From Bacteroidota bacterium (GTDB lineage Bacteria; Bacteroidota; Ignavibacteria; Kapaibacteriales; Kapaibacteriaceae): a DNA stretch of 64,000 bases. Both the position numbers and the translations under genes were made by a program. A model generated the notes under the pieces. That model was not told the DNA's origin, did no database searches, and saw only the letters and a program-made list of their open reading frames with translations. The DNA lies in contig JAFDZT010000002.1 of the NCBI GenBank assembly GCA_018266735.1, positions 712,023-776,022 on the forward strand. Reading direction: 5' to 3'. Position 1 is the stretch's first letter; each line of letters starts with the position of its first letter. Shown here in pieces: positions 50,025 through 59,807 of this stretch.

Positions 50025-53000
50025 TTATTTCACAATGATGAGTGACTTCGTTTCGGCATAGATGCCGGCAGAAAGCCGAACATGGTACGAGCCGCTTGGC
50101 AATTCCGACGTTGCGAATCGAACCACGTACTCGCCTCCACGCAGCGTGGTGGAGCCATCGAGCAGCATTCGCACAAGTGTTCCATTGCCATCGTAGATGG
50201 CCGCCGTTACGGGCACGGTCTCCTGCATGCGGAACACCAAGGTTCCCACGTCGCTCACCGGGTTCGGCAACACGCTCATACGCGGCGTTCCAACCGTTGA
50301 GAACTCGACGACCGTCAGATCGCACTTGCCGGCCGTGACGAATGGCGTGGTGAGACCCTGTGGCAACACGGTAAGGAACATCAGCGAATCGGTCGTGAAG
50401 TTCGAGGCCGTCACCTTCAGATCCGTTTGCGAGAACTCCGGTACGGTCACCAAGAATCGCACGTCGACGAGTCGACCTTGCTTCACCGTGTCGGCACCGC
50501 GCACCTGGATCTTCAGCGTATCGTCCACTTGCGTGACCGTCATGTTCGGCTCAACGGGGTTTACAAGCGAGAGATACTTCAGCGATCGTGGTGCGTACTG
50601 CAGGTCGACATCGAAGTTCAATCCGTTCAACCAATACGTTGTTCCGCCATAGACAGCCTGGAAGTCCTTCTCCACCATGATCGGCACCATTACCGTATCT
50701 CCAATGGTCCCACCCAGGGAATCTGGGATCCAGAACGTGCGCATGGCAGCGAAGTTCACATCGAAGTCCGGTGCATACCCCACGCCGGCGATGCGAGTGG
50801 TGTCGCGCGTCTCGCAGGGCGAAAGGCTCACGGCATAGAAGGAAGAGTCGAAGGAGCTGTCGGCACGCGGACAGAATCGAAGCGTGGCCACGACGGAATC
50901 TCCCGGCGCAACAGTGTCCCCTAAGGGCGGCACGGTGGAAAGGATCGTGACGAATTGCGGCAGATCGAGGAGGTCGTCCACCGTGTGCTTCACATCGCCC
51001 ACGTTATAGATGTTCACCGTACGATCGACACACTCTAGAATGCGTACACTGTCGAACTGCACATTCGATCGGAACTCGAGTTCCGACTTGAGTGCAAGGA
51101 CCGTTGCTTCGTCGTTGCCGGCGATGTTCTTGTACAACAGCACGTCCTCGGTGTCGAAGTTGATACTGTCGACCGTGATCGTACTGTTCACGCGATTGTT
51201 CGACACGGTCACGAAGCGCGCCACGACGAACGGTTCGAGGGAATCCACCTTACAGAAATTCTTACACAGCACGGCTGTGCCACCATAGGGCGAGGCAGAG
51301 TCCGAAAGCGCCGGCGTATAGGTGATGTCGCCTGAATACGACGTACACGTTCTGTTCAAGGCCGTCGACGAAATGTCGAGCAAGCGGAGTTGTGTGGTGT
51401 CGTAGCCAAGGCGGAACATGATGTCGACCACGCTGGCCTGGATCGTCCGCGTTGCATAGACCGGCACAACGAGTGTGTCGCAGGAGATGAAGGCCAACGT
51501 ATCCGGCGCAACACGCGTCGGATCGAAGGCGAAGTTCAAGCCGAACGTGCGGGCATAGCCCGAGCCGGTGACGAGCACGGTGGTGTCCTTATCCGCACAC
51601 GGGTTGCTCACATGCAAGACCATGCGCGCCTTGTAGGTGCGAGGTGCACGCGGACGGATCTTGACGGTGATCATGGCCGAGTCGCCCGGGTTGATCACAA
51701 TGGGGAACGGTCTGGTCGGAGGAGAGATCACTTCGAAGACGCGCTCATCCGGCTCGAACGTCACCGAGTCGATCACGATCTGATCTTGGGCAGGATTCGT
51801 GAACACATCGGGGATCTTGATCTTCACCACTTGGGGCGGACTCAGCGTATCCACAGCTGTTGGCGGGAAGCCGGCCACCACCGGCGTTGGCTTGTAGGAG
51901 ATCGATCGCTTCCCTGCCAGGAAGGTCTGCGTTTCCTTGGCCCATCCGCTGCCTCGCGCCTTCACATGCATCATGGCCCGACAGTCGATGTACTTGTCTT
52001 CGGCCGGTGTACGCGGACAGAACTTAAGGATGACCGTATCGCGTGAATCTGGCGGAATGGTGAACGGCAGCGTTCCTGATGGCGAGTACTTCGACGTCCA
52101 CGTATAGAACTGTGGCGTCCCCCCTGGTGTGGCGGCCGAGTCGATCCAGATGGAATCCACCGTCATCGGATGCACGAGCGAGGCATTGAGCAACGGCAGC
52201 ATACGCTCCGTGCATTCGCACGGACGGATGTAGCCGAAGTTGATGAGACTGAGTGCATTCTCCAATTCGATGATCACTCCACGTCCGGTGAGCGAGCCCA
52301 TCGATGTGATCTTGCACGGCGTGTTGCTCACCGCCGTGATGTTGCCGCTATACGATTGCGAGGCCGTTGGTGCGAACTCCACGATGAGTGAGAGGGAGTC
52401 GCGCGGATTCATCAACAGCGGGGTCGGCTTGGACTGACTGATGATGGTGAAGCCCGGGTCGATCAAGATGGTATCGAGCTGCACCGGCAACGTCGACGTG
52501 TTCTCCATCACCACCGTCATCTGCTTCTTGTCGCCCACTTCAAGCGTGCCAAAGGCACTGAGCTGCGTGACGAAGATCTTTGGCGTGGCGCTGGTGGCAA
52601 TGAGCTGCACCTGCCAATCGATCGTCGATGGCGACTTGTAGCGGATGTATCCGCGGTCCGCTCGATCGCGCGTGAGATCGTTCGGCCGATAGTTGAACTT
52701 GAACTTCAGCGAGTCTCGTCCCGGGATCGTGAACGTCGACCATGGCATTGGCGGTTCCACCGCCGTCAACCGTCCACCGCTCTGATCGATGAACGTCACG
52801 TTCGTGATCGTCTGCGGATCGGGCGTGATGTTGACGATATACACAGAGTCGTAGGCATCGCGGCAGGCCACGACATTCTCGAGTTCCATCACGAGCGGAT
52901 TGAAACGGAAGATGTCGAGGTTGCCCTTGCCCTTGAGTTCAATGCAATCCACCACGTAGCAGTTCAACTCATAGAGACAGAGTTTGTCGACGTAGTTCAG

Positions 53001-55070
53001 TGAATCGGTCGGACGGAACGTGAGCGGGATCACCACGCTATCGTTCGGCAAGATCGTGCGCGATGTGCCGGCGAGCAGGGCAAAGGCTTCGCCACGCTCC
53101 ACATACAAGCTCACGCGCAACGTGTCGACACTGCGATTGTAGGCCGTCACATTCAGGTTCTTCTGCTGGCCGACCGTTACCGTGCCGAAGTCGAGGCTTT
53201 GTATGCTCCACTGCACACGATTGTCCCTTCCCCGCCCTGTCACCTTGATCACCTTCTCAATGGTGCAGCCTTGGATCTTGGCGCGGATCACCACGGAGTC
53301 GGTCACATTGCCAGGACTACGCGGACGGAATCGAATGGCAATGGGCTGATAGCCGGTTGCGGGTTGCAACACGTTCGGCAGCGTGATGCGGTAATGCGTG
53401 AAGTCCGGCGGAACACCGATGGAGTCAATGGTGACCGGTGCCGTTGAGAGATTCTTCCACACATAGTATTGCGGACTGCTGATACCGCCCGGACACGTGG
53501 GCTCGAAGTTCATCTGATCGATGCGCCGCGTCCCGGCCGAATTGCGGATCGAGATCACTTCCTGTGTTCGACCCTTCAGCGCTACATAGAGTATCGGGTT
53601 GCAGCTATCACTCGACTCTATGCGCAACGTGTCGAGATAATCACCCGACGTATCCTGTACATGACTGCGGATCGTTACCGTGATGCAGGAATCGGGTGCA
53701 AGCACGATGGGCAGCGAAATGCCGATCACGGAGAAGCGCTTCGGAAAGACGTTATAGAGTCTCGAGATCGTTACCGGACGCGCTCTACCAAGTCTGCGCG
53801 TGTTGTTGCAGATCCGAATGGTACTGTCCATCGAATTGGTTTCTTTACATCCTACATACAGCGTGTCGTAGGAGATGTTGTTACGGTCGTAGGCAAGCTC
53901 TGTGTTCCGAACGAGCTTGAACGGAACGCGGATCGTCGGTCCGCATCGATCCACAGGATTGATATCCAGCGTGTCTTGGAAAGCGCCGGTGTTCGTGCCG
54001 TTGTACACCACCGTGATCGTTACCGGCTGACCCGGTGCCGCTGTGATCGTGCCTGTTGGAGTGACGGTGAAACGGTTCGCATCGATGCCACGCATGCGAA
54101 CATTGTAGCTGCTTCCGCACACGCCCGTATCGGTGAGCGTCACCGTCCATGTGGCCGTGTTCACACATTGCAGCGAGTCAACGATCACGGTTGGCGACAC
54201 CTTCACCGGACGCGCTGGAGCACGATCCGATCTCTGATTCGTGATCCCGGAACGCAGGAGTCCGCGGAAGTTGTTGCCGGTTGCGTCGCACAATGGCGAC
54301 ACGTTATTGTTCACATCCTCGTTGCAACGCCAATACATGCGAATGCCGTTCTCGTTGCCATTCAGCGAGCGGTCCTTCCAGCACTGGATCTCGCTGGGCG
54401 ACAGTGCGCGCTCCCACAAGATCACCTCGTCCATGTAGCCCTTGAACGTACGATTGCGCCCGATGTCGTTGGACAAGGCATTGCACGATCCCACTTGCAT
54501 TGGAAGGTCTTTGCGTTCAAGCGGACGGAGATACTGCGTAGGATAGGTGTTGTTGCGTACCGGACCGCCGGCAAGCACTCCATTGATATAGATCGATGCC
54601 GTTTGCGATGCACCATCGAACAAGGCGGCTACGTGCTGCCACTGTCCGTAGCTCACACCGTTCGGTACACGCACGATGGTATTGTCGGCCGCACCAAGCT
54701 TCGTACCATCACCACTCACTTCGAAGACAAGGTCGTTGTTCACGTCGATGTACAACACGAACACATCGTTGTTGTCTTCGGCCGGTCCCCACAACCCACC
54801 CAGATACACACGACTCCCTTGCTGCCGTTCCGCCTTGATCCACATCTCGAAGGTGAGTGCTTGCTGTCTGTCCTTGATGGGCTGTGTTTCCACATCCACA
54901 TACTGCGCACCGCGGCCATCGGTGACCTGGGCGAACAAGGCGTTCCCAATGCATGTTTTCTTGGCCCCTGCATCACATGCGGCAGGGAACTGCGCAGAAA
55001 GGGGCAAGGCCGCTGTGAGGGCGGCAAGGAGCAAGGCCGCAAGGCGTGCGTAACGAATGGTCATGGGCAT
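50025..55070 (-). CDS. Giant secreted LamG and choice-of-anchor D protein with T9SS sorting domain
   Basis: 1681 aa. Signal peptide (..ALTAALPLSAQ, about 1-28); a second Met two codons in is an alternative start. A concanavalin A-like/LamG domain (about 52-265: QALTFEMWIKAERQQGSRVYLGGLWG, WQHVAALFDGASQTASIYINGVLAGG, GYMDEVILWERALSPSEIQCW) may bind carbohydrate. It is followed by many ASH/choice-of-anchor D repeats (for example VTAYNRSVDTLRVSLYV, VVMENTSTLPVQLDTILID) to about residue 1500. A Por-type C-terminal domain closes it (MSVLPNPVSDVGTLVFRMQETVPVTAAIYDGNGTLVRML..LPSGSYHVRL..KSLIIVK). Expected to be displayed on the cell surface by the type IX system. Confidence 0.9.
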   Translation of the reverse strand: MPMTIRYARLAALLLAALTAALPLSAQFPAACDAGAKKTCIGNALFAQVTDGRGAQYVDVETQPIKDRQQALTFEMWIKAERQQGSRVYLGGLWGPAEDNNDVFVLYIDVNNDLVFEVSGDGTKLGAADNTIVRVPNGVSYGQWQHVAALFDGASQTASIYINGVLAGGPVRNNTYPTQYLRPLERKDLPMQVGSCNALSNDIGRNRTFKGYMDEVILWERALSPSEIQCWKDRSLNGNENGIRMYWRCNEDVNNNVSPLCDATGNNFRGLLRSGITNQRSDRAPARPVKVSPTVIVDSLQCVNTATWTVTLTDTGVCGSSYNVRMRGIDANRFTVTPTGTITAAPGQPVTITVVYNGTNTGAFQDTLDINPVDRCGPTIRVPFKLVRNTELAYDRNNISYDTLYVGCKETNSMDSTIRICNNTRRLGRARPVTISRLYNVFPKRFSVIGISLPIVLAPDSCITVTIRSHVQDTSGDYLDTLRIESSDSCNPILYVALKGRTQEVISIRNSAGTRRIDQMNFEPTCPGGISSPQYYVWKNLSTAPVTIDSIGVPPDFTHYRITLPNVLQPATGYQPIAIRFRPRSPGNVTDSVVIRAKIQGCTIEKVIKVTGRGRDNRVQWSIQSLDFGTVTVGQQKNLNVTAYNRSVDTLRVSLYVERGEAFALLAGTSRTILPNDSVVIPLTFRPTDSLNYVDKLCLYELNCYVVDCIELKGKGNLDIFRFNPLVMELENVVACRDAYDSVYIVNITPDPQTITNVTFIDQSGGRLTAVEPPMPWSTFTIPGRDSLKFKFNYRPNDLTRDRADRGYIRYKSPSTIDWQVQLIATSATPKIFVTQLSAFGTLEVGDKKQMTVVMENTSTLPVQLDTILIDPGFTIISQSKPTPLLMNPRDSLSLIVEFAPTASQSYSGNITAVSNTPCKITSMGSLTGRGVIIELENALSLINFGYIRPCECTERMLPLLNASLVHPMTVDSIWIDSAATPGGTPQFYTWTSKYSPSGTLPFTIPPDSRDTVILKFCPRTPAEDKYIDCRAMMHVKARGSGWAKETQTFLAGKRSISYKPTPVVAGFPPTAVDTLSPPQVVKIKIPDVFTNPAQDQIVIDSVTFEPDERVFEVISPPTRPFPIVINPGDSAMITVKIRPRAPRTYKARMVLHVSNPCADKDTTVLVTGSGYARTFGLNFAFDPTRVAPDTLAFISCDTLVVPVYATRTIQASVVDIMFRLGYDTTQLRLLDISSTALNRTCTSYSGDITYTPALSDSASPYGGTAVLCKNFCKVDSLEPFVVARFVTVSNNRVNSTITVDSINFDTEDVLLYKNIAGNDEATVLALKSELEFRSNVQFDSVRILECVDRTVNIYNVGDVKHTVDDLLDLPQFVTILSTVPPLGDTVAPGDSVVATLRFCPRADSSFDSSFYAVSLSPCETRDTTRIAGVGYAPDFDVNFAAMRTFWIPDSLGGTIGDTVMVPIMVEKDFQAVYGGTTYWLNGLNFDVDLQYAPRSLKYLSLVNPVEPNMTVTQVDDTLKIQVRGADTVKQGRLVDVRFLVTVPEFSQTDLKVTASNFTTDSLMFLTVLPQGLTTPFVTAGKCDLTVVEFSTVGTPRMSVLPNPVSDVGTLVFRMQETVPVTAAIYDGNGTLVRMLLDGSTTLRGGEYVVRFATSELPSGSYHVRLSAGIYAETKSLIIVK

Positions 55071-55170
55071 CCAGCTAGGTGGTACGGCAATATCCGCCGA
55101 CTGCCGCAGAAGTTACGAAATGGGCGGTTTCGGTGTATTTTTTCGTACGTCAAACGCATAGGTAACCCAC
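55071..55170. other. Divergent spacer between the giant LamG gene and the C25-like gene
   Basis: 100 nt. On the plus strand TATTTTTTCG (55136-55145) is a possible -7/-10 element with a 25-nt leader to the ATG at 55171. On the minus strand no convincing match near the ATG at 55070 was found. No hairpin or operator is obvious. Confidence 0.35.
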
Positions 55171-57264
55171 ATGTCCCGTTCCGTCCTCCTCGTCCTGCTC
55201 GGCCTCATCCTCTCGTCTACCGCCACAGCACAGGTCTCGCGCGACCTTGCCGTGCTTGCCTCGGCCACGGTGAGCGAGAGCCCCAAGCCCTCGATCACCG
55301 TTCGGTGGAATCAGGACCCGTATGCGAAGTCCTACATGATCTTCCGAAAACTGAAGACGGAGCAGGCCTTCCCGGCAGCAGCGCTCGTGACGTTGGATTC
55401 AACGGCCCTGCGCTACACGGATGAGGACGTGAAGGTGGGCACGGGGTATGAGTATCGCATCGTCAAGCATTGCATTCAGCAGGTGGGGATCGACACAACC
55501 ACGAAGAAGCCACTGTACAAGGAGTACGATGCAACGGGCTTCCTGTATTCGGGCATCAAGGTGCCAAGCGTAGATCGAGGTCGGGTGTTGTTGCTTGTGG
55601 ACACAACGATGGCGACAGCCATTGCCTCGGGCCTTGCCACCCTTCGCACCGACCTTGAAGCGGAAGGTTGGATCGTGAGCGTGCGCTATGCGCCGCGTGC
55701 CGAGACGTTCGATTCGGGTGCCGTACGACGTGTGCGCGACATCATTCGGGAGGAGTATCGCAAGCCCACGCAAGACCTGACAACGTTGTTCATCATCGGT
55801 CATGTGGCCGTTGCCTATTCGGGCATGATCGCACCGGACGGACATCCCGACCACCTGGGTGCATGGCCTGCCGATGTGATCTATGGCGATCCCGAAGGTG
55901 TGTACAGCGACAATATCGTGAACAAAACAGGCGTGCGTGCGGCGCAAGTGAATGTGCCCAAGGATGGGAAGTTCGATGCATCGGGAATTGCCTTTGCACC
56001 GAAGCTGGCCGTTGGTCGAGTGGACTTCTTCGATATGCCGCAATTCACGTCAACAGAGGTCGAGCTTCTGAACCAATACCTGAAGAAGGACCACGACTTC
56101 CGCACCAATACGTGGAATGTGCGTGCCGGCGGTTTTGTTGACGACAACTTTGGCGCCAGCGGATATCCCGAGGCATTCGCATCGAGTGGCTGGCGCACCA
56201 TGTCGGTGTTCGGCAGTGATACCAGCGTGAAGGCCGGCGATTTCTTTGGGTCGCTTGGTGGACCGCAGACCTATCTGTGGTCGTATGGTTGCGGTGGTGG
56301 CACGGACACATCAGCCGGTGGGGTGGGCGGCACATCGGCATTCGCCTCGAAGCCTGTGAACGCGGTGTTCACGATGCTCTTTGGCAGCTACTTTGGCGAC
56401 TGGAACACCAAGAACAACTTCTTGCGTGCGCCTCTTGCCTCGTCACCACGCGCACTCACATGCGCATGGTCCGGACGTCCGCACTGGTACACGCATCACA
56501 TGGCCCTTGGCGAATCGATCGGCTACAGCACAGTGATCTCGCAGTTCAACTCCACCGTCGAGATCAACCGCGTGGGCACGTACTTCCCGCATCTGTACTA
56601 CACGTCGCAAGGGGCGAGCATGCAGACAAGCGGCGATCAAATGGTGCACATCGCTCTGATGGGCGACCCTACATTGCGCGCACAGATGTCGGTGATCCCA
56701 ATGCCGGCACAAGCTTCGGCAACAACGCAATACCCCAACATGGTCAAGCTCACGTGGCTTGCACCAGCGGGAGGGTCCGACGGGTATGTGGTGTATCGCA
56801 TTCGCAAGAACATCACGAGACTGCTCACGAAGCAACCGATCACGACAACGCAATACGTCGACTCGCTCAGCAACGAGGGAGACCTTACCTACCTGATCCG
56901 CAGTTGCAAGTTGCGCAGCACGGCCAGCGGAACATACTACGATGCAGGCAAGGCAGCGGTGGTAACGGTGACCACAACGGATGTGGCATCGGAGGATGTC
57001 GATGCGTCTACCACGATGGACATTGCACCGAACCCCGCATCGAACGACGTCGTCATCACAGCGTCATCGCTTACGCACGGCGACGTGACAGTGAGCGTAC
57101 ACGATGTTGCCGGACGGACGTTGGCAACATGGCAGCTTGACGATGTGAGTGTAGGCTCGTCCACGATCACGTGGAACACGTCCAACGTTGCAACGGGACG
57201 GTACATCGTGCGCATGATGCAGCACGGTCGCGTGATCACGCGGACCATTGCCGTCGTCCACTAA
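55171..57264 (+). CDS. C25/gingipain-like secreted protein with T9SS sorting domain, probably catalytically inactive
   Basis: 697 aa. Signal peptide 1-21 (..ILSSTATAQ). Fibronectin-like N-domain (about 25-125). Caspase-like C25 region (about 135-500) with VLLLVDTTMATAIASGLATLRTDLEAEGWIVSV, LFIIGHVAVAYSGMIAPDGH..HLGAWPADVIYGD and the family-end HIALMGDPTLR. An FN3-like domain (about 545-610) and a Por-type sorting domain (MDIAPNPASNDVVITASSLTHGDVTVSVHDVAGRTLATW...GRYIVRM) follow. The site where C25 enzymes carry Gly-His-Gly reads SYGCGGG (371-377), and the later Cys position reads MLFGSYFGDW, so the canonical His/Cys pair appears lost. This is unlikely to be a classic gingipain-type protease. 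Confidence 0.82.
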   Translation: MSRSVLLVLLGLILSSTATAQVSRDLAVLASATVSESPKPSITVRWNQDPYAKSYMIFRKLKTEQAFPAAALVTLDSTALRYTDEDVKVGTGYEYRIVKHCIQQVGIDTTTKKPLYKEYDATGFLYSGIKVPSVDRGRVLLLVDTTMATAIASGLATLRTDLEAEGWIVSVRYAPRAETFDSGAVRRVRDIIREEYRKPTQDLTTLFIIGHVAVAYSGMIAPDGHPDHLGAWPADVIYGDPEGVYSDNIVNKTGVRAAQVNVPKDGKFDASGIAFAPKLAVGRVDFFDMPQFTSTEVELLNQYLKKDHDFRTNTWNVRAGGFVDDNFGASGYPEAFASSGWRTMSVFGSDTSVKAGDFFGSLGGPQTYLWSYGCGGGTDTSAGGVGGTSAFASKPVNAVFTMLFGSYFGDWNTKNNFLRAPLASSPRALTCAWSGRPHWYTHHMALGESIGYSTVISQFNSTVEINRVGTYFPHLYYTSQGASMQTSGDQMVHIALMGDPTLRAQMSVIPMPAQASATTQYPNMVKLTWLAPAGGSDGYVVYRIRKNITRLLTKQPITTTQYVDSLSNEGDLTYLIRSCKLRSTASGTYYDAGKAAVVTVTTTDVASEDVDASTTMDIAPNPASNDVVITASSLTHGDVTVSVHDVAGRTLATWQLDDVSVGSSTITWNTSNVATGRYIVRMMQHGRVITRTIAVVH

Positions 57265-57268
57265 CAGA

Positions 57269-59644
57269 TCAGAACGTATACCGGAACGTCGGCACAGGGA
57301 AGAAGCCCTGTTGATACTGCGTGACCACTGTGCCGGTGCGTGGGTCGTACTGCTGACTGAAGACGTTCTTGTGATTGGTGACGTTCTGCAGATCGATGGC
57401 GAATTCCATCGTCGACGCGCCGAGCTCTACACGATACGACAGCTTCACATCGAATCGCAGATACGCACTCTGTCGCTGTGAGTAGGCATTGGCATTGTCA
57501 TAGATGGCATAGCCGGCTTCTTGCGAGGCGGCAAGGTCGATGGGCGTGAGATACCGTCCACCCGTCGTACTGAACTTGACGTTGGCAGCGAACACGCCAC
57601 GTTCGCTCACACGGAATTCCTTGCCGACGAGCGCATTCACCACATAGTTGGTGTTGTAGGCTGTGTTGCGTTCCACACCATCGCTGCCCTTGTAGCGCGA
57701 GTCGAAAAGCGAGCTCGTGAGCAGGAAGTAGAAGCCATTGCGGAAGAAGTGCTCGAGCGTGAGCTCAACGCCAACGTTATGTCCGGTCCCATTGTTCACA
57801 AGATCGGCCTTGTTGGTTGGACCGAAGTCCGAGCCCGTGTTCACGGCGCTATAGGTCGACGCCATGCGCTCTACCGGAATGTCGAACAGCGACTGATAGT
57901 ATCCTTCCAAACGCAAACGAATATCGTCGCTCATGAACCAGTCGTATCCGAGCACGGCATGATGGCTCTTGGTGAAGCCGAGATCTCTGTTCGTGAACGT
58001 CACGCTTCCATCCGCCTGTTCGGTCTGCACGTTGTAGACGTATACATTCTGCGCCTGTGAGTGCAAGCCATAGCCAACGTTGATCGACATCGTTGGTGAG
58101 AGCGAGGCCGTGATCCCGACGCGTGGTTCCACGGCCAAGGCATTGCCGTAGGTATAGTGTTGGGCGTGCAGTCCGCCATTTACCGTAAGATCTTCGGTGA
58201 GTCGCATCTTGAGTTGGGCATACACCTGCGACAGTGTGGCGTTGTCCTTGATGTCGACGTACACGCGTTCAGACGGCGTGCCAATGTTATCACGGTTGTA
58301 TAGATCGAAGGTGGATCGATCGACGATGAAGCCGGCCGTCAGCGACGTGCGTGCATCGAACTTGTGGCGGATATTCGAGAGAGCGGTGAGCTTCACCGTC
58401 GTGAAATTCGCCTCTTGATCCGGCAATACTGCACGTGTGACCGGTGCAAGACTGTCGCCGATATAGTCCTCCTTCGTTGCCGAGGCGCCGATCATGGCCT
58501 TGAAGAACGTGTTCTCACCAAGCACATCATCGTACGACAGTCCGGTCCACCCCGTCTTGTACTTCGCATACTGATTGCGATTCTGCTGTCCATAGAGATC
58601 CGTCTTCGTCGTATCCATCTCCGTCCCCAACAGAACCACCGAGCTTGCACCACCGGTTCCCAACCAGGTGAGCGTTCCATGCTCACCGATCTTCGTCTTC
58701 AACTTGAAGTTGAGATCCTGATAATCGGGCACGGCATTCCCCGTTCCGAAGTTGATGCCAAGCGTTTTGAACACGCCGAGCGTGGAGTATCGATAGTTGA
58801 CGAGGAAGGAACTTCCCTCCCACATCGGTCCTTCCGCCCCGCCCTCAAAGCCATTGAAGCCGATCTGACCGAGAAACTCGTACTTCTCCGAGTTCCCGTC
58901 GCGCATGCGCAGGTCGAAGGCGCCGCTGATAGCATTACCGTACATGGATGGGAAGGCGCTCGTCATGAAGTCCGATTTGTCGAGCACGTTGTTGTTCAGC
59001 ATGCTCACAGGTCCGCCCGTACTGGACAGCGATCCGAAGTGATTCGGATTCGGAATGTTCATGCCTTCGAGTTGCCACAGCATGCCCGACGGAGAATTGC
59101 CGCGCACCACAATGTCGTTGCGTGCATCGTTCGCGCCCACCACACCGGCAAAGTTCTGCGCCATCCGCGACGGATCGCCAAGAGCGCCGGCATATCGTTT
59201 GGTGTCTTCGAGATTGAAGGCGCGCGCACTCACGGTGGTGAATTCGTTGTTCGTGATGGCATCGTCGTTGGACCGATCGTAGACGACGGCCACTTCTCCC
59301 GTGGAAGAATATCGCTCGGTGAGTTGCACGTTCAGCACCACTTCCTTACCGGCGGTCACGAGAACATTGTCGTTGATGTAGGGCTCGTAGCCAATGGCCG
59401 TGATCCGCAGAACACGTCGACCCAACCGTACATTCTTGATCTTGAACGATCCCGTCTTATCGGTGATCGCCCCTTGCGTTGCCTTTTCGCCCTCCATCAC
59501 GGCAACCGTCACACCTTGCAATGGTGCATTCGAAACGGCATCCAGCACGGTTCCCCGAACCGTCTGCGAGCGAGTGGTGGTGCTATCTTGAGCTTGAAGG
59601 AGAAATGGGAATAGAACGCAAAGTGTAACGGCAATGTACTTCAT
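57269..59644 (-). CDS. TonB-dependent receptor with carboxypeptidase-like N-domain
   Basis: 791 aa. Signal peptide (MKYIAVTLCVLFPFLLQAQ), CNA-B/carboxypeptidase-regulatory-like domain (about 28-105: VRGTVLDAVSNAPLQGVTVAVMEGEKATQGAITDKTGSFKIKNV), plug (about 130-235: AGALGDPSRMAQNFAGVVGANDARNDIVVRGNSPSGMLWQLEGMNIPNPNHFGS), then the 22-strand barrel. It ends with the aromatic FFPVPTFRYTF typical of outer-membrane barrels. The plug segment NDIVVRGNSPSGMLWQLEG is common in Bacteroidota receptors of unassigned substrate. No SusD or siderophore gene is adjacent. It is convergent with the C25-like gene, with a 4-nt gap. Confidence 0.92.
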   Translation of the reverse strand: MKYIAVTLCVLFPFLLQAQDSTTTRSQTVRGTVLDAVSNAPLQGVTVAVMEGEKATQGAITDKTGSFKIKNVRLGRRVLRITAIGYEPYINDNVLVTAGKEVVLNVQLTERYSSTGEVAVVYDRSNDDAITNNEFTTVSARAFNLEDTKRYAGALGDPSRMAQNFAGVVGANDARNDIVVRGNSPSGMLWQLEGMNIPNPNHFGSLSSTGGPVSMLNNNVLDKSDFMTSAFPSMYGNAISGAFDLRMRDGNSEKYEFLGQIGFNGFEGGAEGPMWEGSSFLVNYRYSTLGVFKTLGINFGTGNAVPDYQDLNFKLKTKIGEHGTLTWLGTGGASSVVLLGTEMDTTKTDLYGQQNRNQYAKYKTGWTGLSYDDVLGENTFFKAMIGASATKEDYIGDSLAPVTRAVLPDQEANFTTVKLTALSNIRHKFDARTSLTAGFIVDRSTFDLYNRDNIGTPSERVYVDIKDNATLSQVYAQLKMRLTEDLTVNGGLHAQHYTYGNALAVEPRVGITASLSPTMSINVGYGLHSQAQNVYVYNVQTEQADGSVTFTNRDLGFTKSHHAVLGYDWFMSDDIRLRLEGYYQSLFDIPVERMASTYSAVNTGSDFGPTNKADLVNNGTGHNVGVELTLEHFFRNGFYFLLTSSLFDSRYKGSDGVERNTAYNTNYVVNALVGKEFRVSERGVFAANVKFSTTGGRYLTPIDLAASQEAGYAIYDNANAYSQRQSAYLRFDVKLSYRVELGASTMEFAIDLQNVTNHKNVFSQQYDPRTGTVVTQYQQGFFPVPTFRYTF

Positions 59645-59807
59645 ACTTGATTCGAGGTATGTTCAAAGAGGTGCCCACGTACGACCTGCTCAGGGAAAGG
59701 TTGCAGGGAGGGAGGGCCTGACCGCACCGATGGCTTCTCACAGACACTAACACAAAGGCCAATACCACTTCTTAGCAAACACAGTCTTTTCTCGATCTTG
59801 TCTGAAC
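59645..59807. other. Intergenic segment at the left edge of the lower-GC island
   Basis: 163 nt, no gene. It contains TGCCCACGTACGACCTGCTC at 59672-59691, similar to a segment at 60919-60940 on the other side of the island gene. The minus-strand promoter of the TonB receptor should lie here; no strong TAnnTTTG match is adjacent to its ATG. Confidence 0.5.
59672..59691 (+). repeat. Imperfect direct repeat, left copy, flanking the DUF1963-like gene
   Basis: TGCCCACGTACGACCTGCTC. The right copy at 60919-60940 is TGCCCACGTGCGACTACTGC followed by TC; they differ by one substitution and a 2-nt insertion. They could be remnants of an attachment or target site, or coincidence. Confidence 0.3.

Noticed and set aside
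53469..55424. Long open frame on the plus strand opposite the giant LamG protein gene
   Set aside because: Antisense shadow of a gene with a clear signal peptide, LamG domain and sorting domain; the product shows no recognisable fold.
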